DNA of 64,000 bases from Diphasiastrum complanatum (taxonomy: Eukaryota > Streptophyta > Lycopodiopsida > Lycopodiales > Lycopodiaceae). The DNA lies in contig CM055097.1 of assembly GCA_029204225.1 (NCBI GenBank), positions 5,063,125 to 5,127,124 of the forward strand. Direction: 5' to 3'. Both the position numbers and the translations under genes were made by a program. This document shows positions 33,704 to 45,393 of the stretch, piece after piece (within the stretch, counting starts at the first letter, position 1; every line of letters starts with the position of its first letter). Under the pieces are notes generated by a model. It was not told the origin of the DNA, did not search any database, and worked only from the letters and a program-made list of their open reading frames with translations.

Positions 33704-33962
33704 CACCTAATATCGGTACGATGCGCGGGTGCACGACTACTCGAGATTCTCTTTAGCTCGTGCGCATGGATCCGATATTGGTACAAATATGCGATATCGG
33801 TATGACGTGCAGATGGATGACTGCTGATCTAGATTTTCTTTACCTCTGGCGCGCCGCTCCAATATTGGTACTGATATGTGATATCTGTATGATGCGCGGA
33901 TGTACGATTGCTCTTGGTTTTCTTTACCTCTGGCATGTCGATCCGATATTGGTACGGACAAG
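33704..33962. repeat. ~85 bp tandem repeat, about three units, in copia leader
   Basis: Each unit contains TTCTTTACCTC(T/G)GGC, ATCCGATATTGGTAC, then GATATC(G/T)GTATGA and GCG(C/G)GGATG, with unit-to-unit differences. The palindromic CGATAT/ATATCG cores recur. It lies in the leader region between the copia primer site and gag. Confidence 0.7.
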
Positions 33963-34490
33963 ATGAAAAGTAGAGAGAATATAAGAACTTTTAGAGAGAA
34001 TATTCTAGATTCCCACTTCAGCGAGGCGGCTACGCTGTCTCCTCTTTGCAAAGATTTCGAAATGTGTGATCGTTGAAAAGGCAGAGATCAGTGATGTGAA
34101 AAGTATGAAGCTTTCTAACTCTGAATGACAGTACTAGACACTATCTAGTGTGATTTGTGGTAGTCCAAACAGACAAATGAGAGATTTCTTGGCAAACCTC
34201 TCACACAAATAGCACTTTCCACAACAACTAGGAAGTATTGCAAGAATCTTCCAACTCAACAGATTTTCAACTTGTTTGATGTTGCCCTGGCCTTTCTGAT
34301 GCCTCTAGGACTGTGTCTTCGTTCCCCACTGATGATTTTAAGCTCCAAACCTGCAAAATACACCAAAGAAGGATTTCTTCCAGCCTTTTTTTATCTCTCC
34401 AAGCTTTCACCTCCTGTGAAGGGCTTTCTCACTTCGTTGCGGAACATGTGACAAGCTGTATCCATTGATCAGGCACGCGAGACTATTGCT

Positions 34491-34502
34491 GCTCTGATAC
34501 CA
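34491..34502 (-). other. Copia primer-binding site
   Basis: TGGTATCAGAGC on the minus strand, complementary to the 3' part of initiator tRNA-Met as in most plant copia elements. It sits directly after the LTR end ...TTGACA. Confidence 0.9.
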
Positions 34503-34522
34503 TGTCAAGAATTAGATATGCA

Positions 34523-36252
34523 AAAAATCTCAGACTTATCTCAAGTATCCTATCTACCGGATTTCTACTGGACCAATCGTTCGAGATCTAGCCACATGTT
34601 TTCTAACTTTCCATTATGTTTCGACACCTTTGCAAGGTGTATTGACTTTATAAAAGCAAAACCATTATGAACTTTTGATATTATGATACTAGTATCTTCA
34701 AAATGTAGAAAGTTTTTGGATGTATACCTTCTCTCATTTTTCTAAAAAGTTGTTGATTGTTGAGTGCTTATATATGAAAAAGTCTAGAAACAACTTCCTG
34801 TTGATTACATTTGCACAATGCAGGCTATAAGCTAAGTCAATTTTGAACTCTTCATCTTTGTTCATGCCGTTGGTGGTTACCCTTTCTATGCCAATGCAAG
34901 ATGAGTGTCCAATAATCTTTGTATATCAGAAAGTAACAAGGACATTTGCCCCAATCGATTAAGTAGTGCCATATATATACCTTTATAGTAACAATTCTTT
35001 TCAAAAATATCAAATAAAAAACCGTTGTTTGAAAGAATACTGAGTGAGCTTTGTATACTATTTGAGATGTTTCATGGCAATTTGCAAATCACAATTTCGA
35101 ATTTCATTTTTCGTATTGCATTATCATTCGAGAGAAAGGCAAATCTCCCAATTCATAATTTTGAGAGGAAAATCACCACCTCTTCTTTTGCCATCTAGTT
35201 ACATTTGATAAAAAAGATGGCTATAACGACTGACTTTTTTTAACAAACACTAACATTGTGGAAAGATCTCAAATACTCTACAAAGCTTGCTTAGTGTTCT
35301 TTCAAATGATAATTTTTTATTCTATGTTTATGAAAAGAACAATTTGCTATTCTGGTTTCAAATTTAGTAGGGCAATTTTCAAAATAATAAATAATCCTTT
35401 TCAACAGAGCAAGTACAACTATTTCAAGGAATTCTTTTGTTGTGTCATTTGAACCATCGAGCTAGCTTCCAAAAAAGCTTTGTTTATTTCAGAATCAGTC
35501 CTTGCCAATTTTAAATAGTTACCATGTGTAAGGATAAAGGAATAGGGTTAGCATTTGACACCAACATTACTTTTAGGTATATCTTTTTGGTGAAATTGAA
35601 ATAGACCTTAATTTACAAATTCCATTTCAGATTTCGTTTATATCATTAGATAATGCCTAGAAAAATAATAAGAGTCTCTTGTTAATATTAAATCTACCTA
35701 TTTTATTTTCATAAATAGTTTCAGGCATTTGAAGCATTTTTCTAAACAATCATTTATTTTTGAAGCATTGCTTAAATCACCTCAATCTTTGGTAATAGCA
35801 AGTGTCATCAAATTTGTGAACCGTTTACAAAAGAGTCATTTTGGAATTGTTATGAAATATCATAGAACATGCAATATCCTAGTTTAGAGCAAAGCATATT
35901 TTCTTGCTTGTTTTGAAATACAAAACTTTAAACCAAATGAAACTATGTACAAATATTTGAGAAGCAACAATGGAAAGCAACGTTTCAAAATTGGTAGCCA
36001 AAAACCTTCATTTTACACAGACTCATTCGTAGGCAAAATAATTTTAGCTCCATGCTAACTACCGTACATGGCATGACATGAAAACAAAGCATGTAACTCG
36101 GGCTATTTGGAAATAATATTGGGTATTGATTGTTTTTCAAGTCTTATATTGAAAGGTTGGGACATTTCACTTAAAAAGCTCAACTTTTGATGACATTGAG
36201 TTATCCGCCCTGTTTGATAGTTCTCTCTAGAGTGTGGATTGATATTCCAACA
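34523..36252. other. Gene-free segment inside a probable inversion
   Basis: No coding or repeat features are recognised. It lies between the two halves of the broken family A LTR and is best explained as former flanking DNA of copia element c, now inverted. Confidence 0.5.
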
Positions 36253-36489
36253 TGTTAGAAATCAATGATAAACTTCATTGTTGCTGTTTACGAGGTACAT
36301 TAATGTTGACAGCTGTGACCAACTGTCATTAGCCGTAGGCTAGTCTATTAGTCTACTAGTAGGTTTTCTCTCTCTATCAGGGGTTCATGGTTTATTTGTA
36401 CATTTTACATTATGTATGAGTTAGTTTGATAGAGTGACAGTGCGTGTTCTTCTTCCGCCTTCTTGTGGTTATTGCATATAGTCAATGCT
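36253..36489 (+). mobile_element. LTR family A, copy lacking its 3' 26 bases
   Basis: Starts TGTTAGAAATC and is closely similar to 22118-22354, stopping after ...CAATGCT. The missing end occurs reversed at 34503-34522. It therefore looks like the main part of copia element c's 5' LTR, displaced by an inversion rather than inserted independently. Confidence 0.8.
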
Positions 36490-37429
36490 TTTCAATCTAC
36501 ATAGGACCAAATATGGATGATGTCTGGGTAAAAGATCACTAAACCAAGTACAACTAATAAATAAGTTAAGTTCAAAGACATTTGCAAAAAGCAATACTTA
36601 AGAGCTCATAATTAATTAGCTAAAATATACAAAGGGAAGGCATATACAATGACAAACCATGCAACTCACAACCAGCTAGAAGGTAGAAGTTCCACCCTCT
36701 GAAGGGACATCAACCGAAAAACCTCCTGCCCAATCTGAAATCTACATATAAATCTCGATTAAACAAGAGATGGAAAAATTCGTCAAAAATTGCATTAAAC
36801 CAATCCTTTAACTAGTCACTTTCCAAGTTATGATTGAAACCATAACTTCAAAATTTGCTTTATCTTAAAATGAACCTTATTTGCAAGTGGCACACTGTTG
36901 CATGGTGCAAAAGAAGATGACTAGAGTTTTCTTGATCTTCTGGCATGCCATCTTTGTGACAAACTTCTAACAAGTAGAAAGATTTCTAGACATTGTAGAA
37001 ATGGAAGTTAATATCTTGTTCACACATGTTTCCACTACATTGTTAGGGGCCTTTGCATAAAACTTGATCATTCTCTCCATGACTCCTACCATCACTTCTA
37101 TTATCTCTGAAGTCAGGGTCGCTCGCATCACTTTCTTTGCCTTTTTTTCTACATCCCCCAACAGCTTTGCTTTGCAGAACAATTTATATGTACATTCCAC
37201 ATTGAGATTTGTCATCAAAAAGTAGTTACAGAAAGAGCATTGAACATGAAACAGAAAGATCGTTCAACTATCTTCTCGAACATGCTTAAGAATTAAAATG
37301 CACAAAAATTGCTCCTATAGAAATACATTGACAGCCACACTATTGACCTTTTACTAAAAGATAGCCTAATGCTTGATCTATATTGTAAGGCTAACAAATA
37401 ATCCTCATTGAATTATATCCCTTGAGAAA
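36490..37429. other. Gene-free AT-rich stretch
   Basis: Nothing recognisable. An 83-codon minus-strand frame at 36967-37218 (KAKKVMRATLTSEIIEV) has ordinary protein-like composition but no identifiable family. Confidence 0.3.
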
Positions 37430-37820
37430 CTCTATCAATTTCCATGGTTCATATTTTCATAATCGAGCCATAATCCTCTTGCATAGCAATCGTCCACACA
37501 TCATCTTGGCTTCTAGATAACATAAGGCTCAACGACATCCACAATCAGGTCACGATGGCATAATTCCCCTCATACCTCTCGAGGTGCTATGTTGTGTCAA
37601 TCTCCCTACTCCTTGCTCACTTTATTCTCTTTTTTCCAAGACATGGCCTTTTATCATCTGATAATGCAACTAGGTAGTTTCTTTGATGGTGATGTCGATG
37701 GTGAATGGTAGTACAAGATGTGGGCATAATAAGCTATGCACCCAAAGACTCTCACAAGTGCGCAACCTTAGGTTTCATAACACTGTAGGCCTCTTTAGAA
37801 GTAATCAAATGAAAGCATAT
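37430..37820 (-). mobile_element. Copia integrase/linker fragment d
   Basis: On the minus strand MKPKVAHL and, one frame over, VRVFGCIAYYAHI reproduce the end of a copia integrase (consensus HLRVFGCxAY). Weak linker similarity continues to about 37430. There are several stops and a frameshift. No other domain is preserved. Confidence 0.6.
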
Positions 37821-38409
37821 TTCTTTGATAATTACTTTGATTTTACTTAGAGTCATGTACATACAATAGATACGTGCTCACTTAAATGCAAGCAAGCAAT
37901 GGGGTACTTACGTTCTATAACAAAATAGACATTAATTCCATCAACTACCAATGAAAAAGTTACATTGCTACTGAAAAATGAGTCAATCTTTTGCTGAGGA
38001 TTTGTTGCCTTATAGAAAAATCAATCACTTCCCAACACTAGAGAAGTCCAAGCGTCAAGCATGTAAGTGAGATGTAAGTGATTTCAATCCTTGCAAGTGA
38101 TTGTCCTAGTAGCACTTCAAAGCTCCAAAAAATTTCATTTCTTTGGTTTTTTAACCTAATCAGATCGTCTTTCAATAAAATTCAATGTGTCAAAACTTTT
38201 CATATTTTCACAACTTCTCCCTCTCCTTATGCAATTTTTTAATTTTTTAAAAAAGAAATAGGATTTTTCTAAGTGATTTGACAAAGGCTTGATTCGAATA
38301 TCTAACAAGGTGATCAGATGCGATTACAAAAGGCCCTACATGATGTTATGATTTTGTAATACAGTGCACCCTGGATAAATGTTAGGGTTGGGGAGTAATA
38401 AAGAGCTAA

Positions 38410-40785
38410 CTAATATAGAGGGTTAACAATATAATAGATAAACAGAGTGGGAAAGAGAAATGAGCATATTTGAAGGGAACATATATGATTGTAATATCTT
38501 GCACAAGTTACAGGATCATGTCGAATAAGGTTTTGTATATTGCTTTCTTCTAAATGCAAGTGTGTATCGGAGTTATGAATATTTGCTAAGCTATGCAAAC
38601 ATGTTACAATTTCTGGCCAATGTGACTCAGCACTTGTGAACATTACAAATAATGTTGTGGATCCTAGTTGTCTGATCATGGCAAATATGTCCTTTTTTGT
38701 TTTGTCAAGATAATCGGGTGATGTGCGTAGCATTCCTAGATCTCTATATCCAATATCAGATTTCATTATTGTGGCAATTTTCGAAGTGTCAAGCATGTCT
38801 TTTACTTTAAGAGTACGTCCATAAGTTTTTCCTTTTCGTATATGAAATTGTGCAGTTGATAAAATGAACTTAATTTGACATTTAATAGTTTTTTAAAATA
38901 GATTTGGAATGTGAGTTGCGAAACGCCTATCATGGTGCATGATTTTCCATTGTGCAATTTGTTGATATGTATTGTTTTTTGAAGAGCATTTTCTGTTGTC
39001 GACATCTATAAAACAAAGTTGGGAAATTTGAAATAATCCAAATGGTTGATAACCTTCGGCTGGTGCTATTGAGATGATTTTGTCTTCAAAATTTTGTATT
39101 TTTGTGATGTTAAAAAATTATGTAAATAATATTGCTATCAGTATTCTGTAATATTCATTGGCTTGTAATTGTTCTTTCCAATTAGGAAGAATTTGTATGC
39201 CCAATTTAGTATACAAAGTTTTGCAAAGGTCTTAAAATGTTGTCATTACGATATCAGGTCTAATTAAGGCTGAAGCAAAAACTTATTTATATTCAAGCTT
39301 TCGCTTTATTTGTATAGCTATAGTGGAATTCTCATCAGGGAATTGAGGCAGTGTAGTTTGAATCTTATCCAAGTTACTAGGTACATTAACAATGCTTCCG
39401 TGCAAACTAAATTGCATTTGCCGAATTTGTGCAAATGCATGTCTAGGTGATACTAAGCGTTCTTCCAATTAGTTCAATTTTTCAACAGTTGGTATTTTTT
39501 TGTTCATTGATACATTTATTGGGAATAGAAATGGCGGCATTCTTTTAGCCTTCAAATATTTATAACAATTCCTGCAAGTTCGCATTGTATGTTCATTTGC
39601 ATAATCGACATTGTTTTGTTTTAATTGTTTTAAATATAGGCTTATTTCTACTGGTAATTGCTTTGTTTGACGTTTGAAATTGAGTTTTCCACAACTACGA
39701 CATACATGTATAGGTGTGTCTTTTATTTGTCGAAGGTACCTTTGTTGTTCTTTATTTTGAGCAACATTATGATTTGTATCTTGAGAAATATGGTAATGTG
39801 CAGATTGATTATTTGGGAGTTCATTATTTTGTCTTTTTAAGTATCGTATATATCGGGCAATTGCAGTTATTTGAATATGTGCATGTAAATCAATAATTGA
39901 GCAAAATTGTTTTGATTTCAATACTAGAGAGATATTTGTTATCATGAATTAGTTGTAAAATTTGTTCACGGTATAAAGTTGCCCATTCAAAACAAGTTCT
40001 ATTTTCAACATTTTGTTGAACATATGTTCTTGGCATTATGCCATGACAATGTTCTGTGTTTTGTTTTTTCAAGTATTTGATGTGTCTTGTGACTTGTTTT
40101 GTAGTCAAACATTCGGTTGGGATTTTCATAGTTTCTAAAAAAGAATTCGCAATTTGCTCGATTTTCAAAGTTTTGTCAGCCATTATTTTGAGTAATTCAC
40201 GATTCATATGAGCATGCCAATAGAACTTTGTATGTCGTTTTCTTTTCCGGTTTATTGTTTTAGTAATTGGCATGATTTCCGTATTGTATTCAAAAGTTGC
40301 CTTTTCAGTAGCAACATTGACACTTGCTTGTTGAGTATTGCAAATAATTGTTTGAGAACTTGGTATTGAAGGCAAATATTGTTTGTTTTGTGCATCATAC
40401 AATAATGTTACTGTTTTTGAACTACTAACAGGACATGTTTTTATACTATGCCATATTTCTTTGAAATTGGTTGACAAAACAATGATTATATTGATGTTTA
40501 AAGCCAAAGAAGTCCAAGTGAGCAGAAATTCGTCAAGATATACAACAGTAGTGTACTTTACTTGTGTTTGATCTTTGATAAGATATTCTGTCATAAACAA
40601 TGTATTTTGTGCATATTTTGATCTGTATCAAAATATTTTTGTTGCCAATGAATCACAATTGGATCTCTTTCATCTAAACATGTTTCAAAATATTGTATAA
40701 TTGCTTGGAAGTTGATTTCTTGTGGCCTACTTTTGTGTTCTAGCGACATTGCCAAACTCTCAAAAAAGTTGCTTGCAGTAGCCAT
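38410..40785 (-). mobile_element. Truncated Helitron protein region (DUF6570-like and Helitron_like_N)
   Basis: Helitrons are rolling-circle transposons. From the N-terminus on the minus strand there is an N-terminal block (39900-40785) whose part VYLDEFLLTWTSLALNINI through VTLLYDAQNKQYLPSI tentatively recalls an OTU cysteine-protease fold. Two similar helical repeats ending in YIKYLKKQN / YIRYLKRQN follow. Next is a cysteine region (CRSCGK ... TCRNCYKYLKAKRMPPF) with LVSPRHAFAQIRQM, HGSIVNVPSNLDK and IKRKLEYKS, matching DUF6570-type Helitron proteins. Last is a Helitron_like_N region (DRRFATHIPN, FAMIRQLGSTTLFVMFTSAESHWPE, HDPVTCARYYNH). The sequence loses similarity at about 38470, before the HUH Rep and helicase domains. 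Frame breaks lie near 40600, 39900, 39469 (single TAG) and 39100. A dead fragment. Confidence 0.8.
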
Positions 40786-40869
40786 TTTTGTATCTGTTTA
40801 ACAAACATATATTGGGAAATGGAAAATTTTTGGCTTTTCAAGAAGAGGTTAATGTACTACAAAGTTACA

Positions 40870-41720
40870 CTTTATATAGTTGAAGAGATTTGCTTAAAAT
40901 TTAAATTTCCAAACCATGTAGGCTAAACTGTCAAAACATAGATCATATAATTTACTTGAAAAAAATTGCATTCCCAAAGCAATAATATAGCCACGAACCA
41001 ACTATGCAGAAATTGAAATGACTTTCTAACGTAATTGTTGAAAGATGAACAAGAATTTGCCAAATCAAGATATGTAAGGAAAGTAGTTGTCGTAATTGGT
41101 AAGAATTTTATCGGAAGAACTTGGAACTTTCATGCAATCAGATTTTGTCACTCGATAAGTTAAGGATATCAAATGAAGAAGCTATTAGGGTAAACCAAAG
41201 TTTCCAAAAACTTTGCATTTACTATATCTTTGTAACAAACCTGTATTCTAAAACGGAATTTTTCGGGTTTTCAAATAGAAGTTTCAAATATTCAATTGTA
41301 GAAAAATATATACATTGGAAAAAAAGTAATACAGACAATGTAGAAATTGATTTTAGAAAAACAAATATTATTTTCAATCGAAGATTATTACTTTGAACAT
41401 ACTATAGTAAAATCAAAGATATGATACAAGATTAGATTCGACTTACGTTTGTAATTTGTAAACTACAAATTTAGAGTTACATAGTTTAAAAGATTTGCTT
41501 TAAACGTACATTTTCAAAGCATATAAGGCGAATTGTCAAAACATATAACATATACACACACATTCGCACAAATTGAAGCAGTTTTGAACAAATTTTTTGA
41601 AAGATGAACAATACAGTAAATCAAGATCTATAAGCAAATCAGTTGTCGTAGTTGGCTATCAGTGTAAACAAAAGTTTCAAAAAATCATGCATTTACTGTA
41701 ATAGTTTATAAAACAAGAAA
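40870..41720. repeat. Degenerate ~610 bp-spaced direct repeat beside the Helitron
   Basis: The segment 40870-41245 resembles 41478-41715 in order and orientation. Shared phrases include AGATTTGCTT(A/T)AA, a following TTTTCAAAGCAT/TTTCCAAACCAT core, TGTCAAAACATA, GAAAGATGAACAA and AGTTGTCGTA. No coding content is recognised. It could be a duplicated 5' non-coding region of the Helitron. Confidence 0.55.
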
Positions 41721-41827
41721 CATGTATTGTCGGTATTAACAAAGTCAAACACGACCAAAACTAAAAGCATTTGTCAGTTATTAAACATATATAGATACAG
41801 AACTATACCTACGGTGTCATGTTCATG

Positions 41828-42336
41828 TTAAAAGTTGGTTTCTTCATATAACATTGCAGCGGCATTATCAGCAGAGGTAGAGCATTCCACCATTGGCAAG
41901 TCAGCTTGTTGAAAGGGTTTCATACAAAGTTGTGAGGTACTTACATCAGTTCTGGCGATCTGAGTAAAAATAGGCATGTGAGCAGGTATAGAACTGCAAC
42001 ATACAATCTGAACAAAGGATTTAGAAAACCATATATGGAAAAAAGCGAAATAATTGAAGTGAATAAGAAATTGCATTCTATCAAAAATACGTATATGTAC
42101 CTTGTGCAAGGCATCTCCACTCCAATAAGATTGTTTTAACCATCAAGTTGATATTTTGCTTTTGTTTCAACAGCCACCATTTTTGCACGAATGGAGATTG
42201 GGTCTTTTTCATATGCTGCTGGCAATGATTCAGTTAGCTCCTTTATTGTTTGGGCCCATTCATCATAAATACTCACCGCCACAATTTTACCATTGTCATC
42301 TTCAATTTCTGTCGTAAGCACACCCACCTTTTTCAA
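41828..42336 (-). pseudogene. Unrecognised two-exon gene tail
   Basis: The minus-strand block 42136-42336 reads like genuine protein (VGVLTTEIEDDNGKIVAVSI, DEWAQTIKELTESLPAAYEK). It ends at a possible GTTAAA donor near 42138. A good acceptor (TTTTTACTCAG) at about 41966 starts a second block ending in SADNAAAMLYEETNF at 41828. I do not know the family. It abuts the 3' side of the Ty3 integrase at 42350 and lies upstream of the Helitron on the same strand, so it might be a gene fragment captured by the Helitron. Confidence 0.35.
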
Positions 42337-42349
42337 TAATGTGGTATTA

Positions 42350-43405
42350 TCACATGTACGACAAAAACATGTCGCCTACATGAAAGACTGGAAAAACCTT
42401 ACTGCTGTGTGGGAGTTCTAGTTCATAGGTGACCTCGCCTAGTCTCCTACTGATGGTAAAGGGACCACAATACCTTGGAGACAACTTAGCACACACTCCT
42501 GATTTGAGGGTTTTAGAGTCGACTGGGACCCTCAAGTAGACTTTCTCACCAGTGGAGAACTGCACAGCCCGTCTGTGTGGATCTGCATAATGTCTGGCTC
42601 GATCCTGGGACTGCCTAATGCTACGCTTAGCATGTTCTATCATCTGATTTAGGTCCTCTAAAAAGTTTCTGGCTGCTTCAACTTTTTCTTGTTTAAACCC
42701 TACAGCTGTGGGTGAGCGTGGCTGAAAATCGTACATCAACATAAATGGGCTGTATCCCGTAGCTAAATGTTTGGTATTGTTGTAAGCAAACTCTAATATC
42801 GAGAGATACTCCTCCCAATTAGTCTGCTTCTTGCTGACGTATGCACGAAGCATATCCTCCAGCACCTGATTTACCCTCTCTGTTTGACCGTCCGTCTGTG
42901 GATGGTCGGTGGTATTCATATTAAGTTTAGTATGGAGATGATGGAATACTGCCCTCCAAAAATTTCCAGTAAACTTACTGTCCCGGTCGCTGACTATGCC
43001 GGAAGGTAGACCGTACAATTTAAATATCCCATCTACAAACAACCTCGCTAACTTTGGAGCTCTAACGGTTGTTTTGGTCGGAATGAAATGAGCCATTTTG
43101 GTCAGACGGTCAACTGTGACCCATATAGCGTCATTACTCTTTTGGGTTTTAGGCAGGCCTACTATGAAATCCATGGAGATACTCTCCCATTTACCAGCTA
43201 GTATTTCTAAGGGATGCAACAACCCTCCTGCCTTTAAACGCTCTACTTTGTTTACTTGACATTTCTGGCAACTGGTTACATACTGGTGGACGTCCTTTTT
43301 CATACTGGGCCAGAAAAATTGCCTACGAAGAAGCTCATAGGTCTTCTGTATGCCTGGGTGTCCCGCACTAGGATTGTCATGACATTCATATAGGACCTCA
43401 ACCAC
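42350..43405 (-). pseudogene. Ty3/gypsy integrase (long intact frame)
   Basis: 351 codons open. Zinc finger H-H-C-C: HDNPSAGHPGIQKTYELL with SCQKCQVNK. The catalytic triad is complete: Asp in ISMDFIVGLP, Asp in VSDRDSKF, Glu in DGQTERVN. The C-terminal GPF module (PRYCGPFTISRRLG) and VFPVFHVGDM follow. The domain itself could fold, but the element lacks its upstream genes. Confidence 0.92.
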
Positions 43406-43772
43406 TTGGGTTTGCTTGGATTGGGGACACGTACTCTATCTCTATAGAGCAAGTACTCATCCTGAATGGAATATTGTTTCCATTTGAATCCTTGAGTTAA
43501 TTGACCCTCAACCACTTGGGTTTGCTTGGATAATACAAGCTCAGAATCCTCAAGGTCATCTGACGACGTATACTCGGACTTATTATCATCCTCAACGGAA
43601 GCTGCCGTATTCTTGGATGAACTGGCACCAACCCCGGGAACTGGTTCTGGAGTCTGTAACTGTCTGCTCTGGACCGAGTTCCAGATAGTAGAGAAGAATG
43701 CATCATGCTGGCATTTCCCTCTCAAGGACTCGAGTAACTCATTACGAATCATAATAAAACTCAGCTCATTTA

Positions 43773-43955
43773 TCATAGGCATTCTGCTAGGGCATCTGCT
43801 ACTGTATTGAATTTTCCACGTCTATATCTGATAGACATGTCAAACTCTTGCATCAACTCTGCCCAACGAGCTTTCCGACCTCTAAGCTCAGGTTGATTGC
43901 AAAGGTATCTGAGACTCTCATGGTCTGTCAGGACTTCAAAGTTGGCACCATACAA
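43773..43955 (-). pseudogene. Ty3/gypsy RNase H fragment
   Basis: Contains FEVLTDHESLRYLCNQPELRG partly readable, RRKARWAELMQEF-like sequence, DMSIRYRRGKFNTVADAL, typical of Ty3 RNase H and the start of the connector. Further RNase H sequence with frame breaks extends to about 44180. Confidence 0.88.
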
Positions 43956-44182
43956 ATAATGCCTCCAAGTCTTAAGGGCATGGACTATAGAAAAGAGTTC
44001 CTTTTCATAGGCACTGTACCTAGTTTGAGCTGGCTCGAGTTTTTTACTCTCGAACGCAACTGGTACCCTGAGTTAGCACAACACCTACTGCAAAGTCGCT
44101 AGCATCTGTTTCGACCACAAATGGCTGATTGGGGTCGACGACTTTTTCAACTGGTGCTGTAGCTAAGGCTGTTTTGAGAGCA

Positions 44183-44512
44183 TCAAAGCTCTCCTGCTGT
44201 GCGGACTCCCAAATGAACTCCTTTCCCTTCCCATTTAAGAAGATTTGTCATAGGAACTGCTAGCTGAGCATATTCCTTGAAAAATTGTCTGTAATATCCC
44301 GTCAAACCAAGAAAGATCTGAAGTTCCAAAATATTCTGAGGTTTCAGCCAACTGAGTATGGCTTTAACCTTATTTGGGTCCATCTTAATCCCATCTGAAG
44401 AGATAATGTGACCCAAATATGCTACTTTTTCAATGAAGAATTCACACTTGGATTGTTTAGCATAAAGCTTATGCTTTCTGAGTAGTCGAAACACCTTTTT
44501 GAGGTGTTTTAA
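44183..44512 (-). pseudogene. Ty3/gypsy reverse transcriptase C-terminus
   Basis: LKHLKKVFRLLRKHKLYAK, KCEFFIEKVAYLGHIIS, a short VKAILSW segment and FLGLTGYYRQFFKEYA are hallmark thumb-region motifs of Ty3 RT. The catalytic fingers and palm are missing because the element is cut at about 44512. Confidence 0.9.
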
Positions 44513-45302
44513 ACCGGTTGGAAGTAAGAGAAATTACTTGGACACTTCCTGGGACACATACTCTCCACAAAGTGTATCACCTGAGTCTAAGATTTCCATC
44601 ACCCCTTGCAAAGCTGGTAAGAAATTATCTCATGTTGATGATAATGCACATGTTGACGCTACTTTATTTCGTCAGCTAGTTGGGAGTTTGATCTATCTTA
44701 CAACTACACGTCCTGATATCTGCTATGTTGTAAGTCTGATTAGCCAATTCATGTCATCATCCACCATGGATCATTGGAAAGTTGTACACCTAACCTTGGC
44801 CTGGTCTACAAAAGACAAAGTGCTTTATAAGTTGCAATGTTATGTTGACGCTGATTGGGCAGGAAATGTAGATGATAGAAAGTCAACAACAGGTTATGCC
44901 TTCAATTTTGGTGGCGGTTGTTTTTCATGGTCGAGCAAGAAGCAAGACACCATTTCTCTTTCTTCTACATAAGCTAAATATAAAGCGTTAAGTTCTGCCA
45001 CTCAGGAAGCTATTTGACTGCGTAAGTTGTTACATGAGATTGGCATGAAGCAGGTACATCCTACTGTTATTTTCTGTTATAGCCAAAGTGGAATACAATT
45101 GGCTAAGAATCATGTCTTTCACGCGAGAACAAAACATATTGAGGTAAAATATCACTTTGTGCATGAAAAGCTACAATCTGAAGATATAAGTATTGCACAC
45201 TGTTCTACGTTGTTGCAAGTTGCTGATATATTTACGAAAGCTTTAAGTAAAGAGAAGTTTGAAACTTTTAGAGCCAAACTTGGCTTAGATCTGGTTATGT
45301 AA
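44513..45302 (+). mobile_element. Copia RT end and RNase H fragment, plus strand
   Basis: LFRQLVGSLIYLTTTRPDIC, YVDADWAGNVDDRKST, WSSKKQDTISLSST, then stops near 44970 and 45017, then HARTKHIEVKYHFVHEKL and LLQVADIFTKALSKEKF to the natural end at about 45300. This is the 3' third of a copia pol, meeting the Ty3 fragment head-on at about 44512. Confidence 0.88.
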
Positions 45303-45393
45303 AAGGCCTTTACTTATGATACTATCATGGAGGTATGTTCCACGAATCGAGTAAACTTTCAAATAAAGAGAGACATTGATCATTGAGGGAGAG

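Larger units (their letters stand above)
29690..34522 (-). mobile_element. Ty1/copia element c, nearly complete internal region
   Basis: Order on the minus strand: 5' LTR end (34503-34522), primer-binding site TGGTATCAGAGC (34491-34502), leader with a tandem repeat, gag, protease, integrase, reverse transcriptase, RNase H. That is the standard copia order. The 3' end is missing: RNase H stops near 29690 without a polypurine tract or LTR. Damage is modest, with a few stops and frameshifts, so insertion is relatively recent. The rest of the 5' LTR is at 36253-36489 in inverted orientation. Confidence 0.9.
42350..44512 (-). mobile_element. Ty3/gypsy pol fragment (RT end, RNase H, integrase)
   Basis: A minus-strand fragment with reverse transcriptase C-terminus, RNase H and integrase in the normal order. 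It begins abruptly at about 44512, where a copia fragment in the opposite orientation starts, so gag, protease and most of RT are missing. The integrase sequence resembles chromovirus-type elements, but no chromodomain remains. A 25-base direct repeat (43396 and 43505, core CAACCACTTGGG) lies between RNase H and integrase. Confidence 0.9.
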
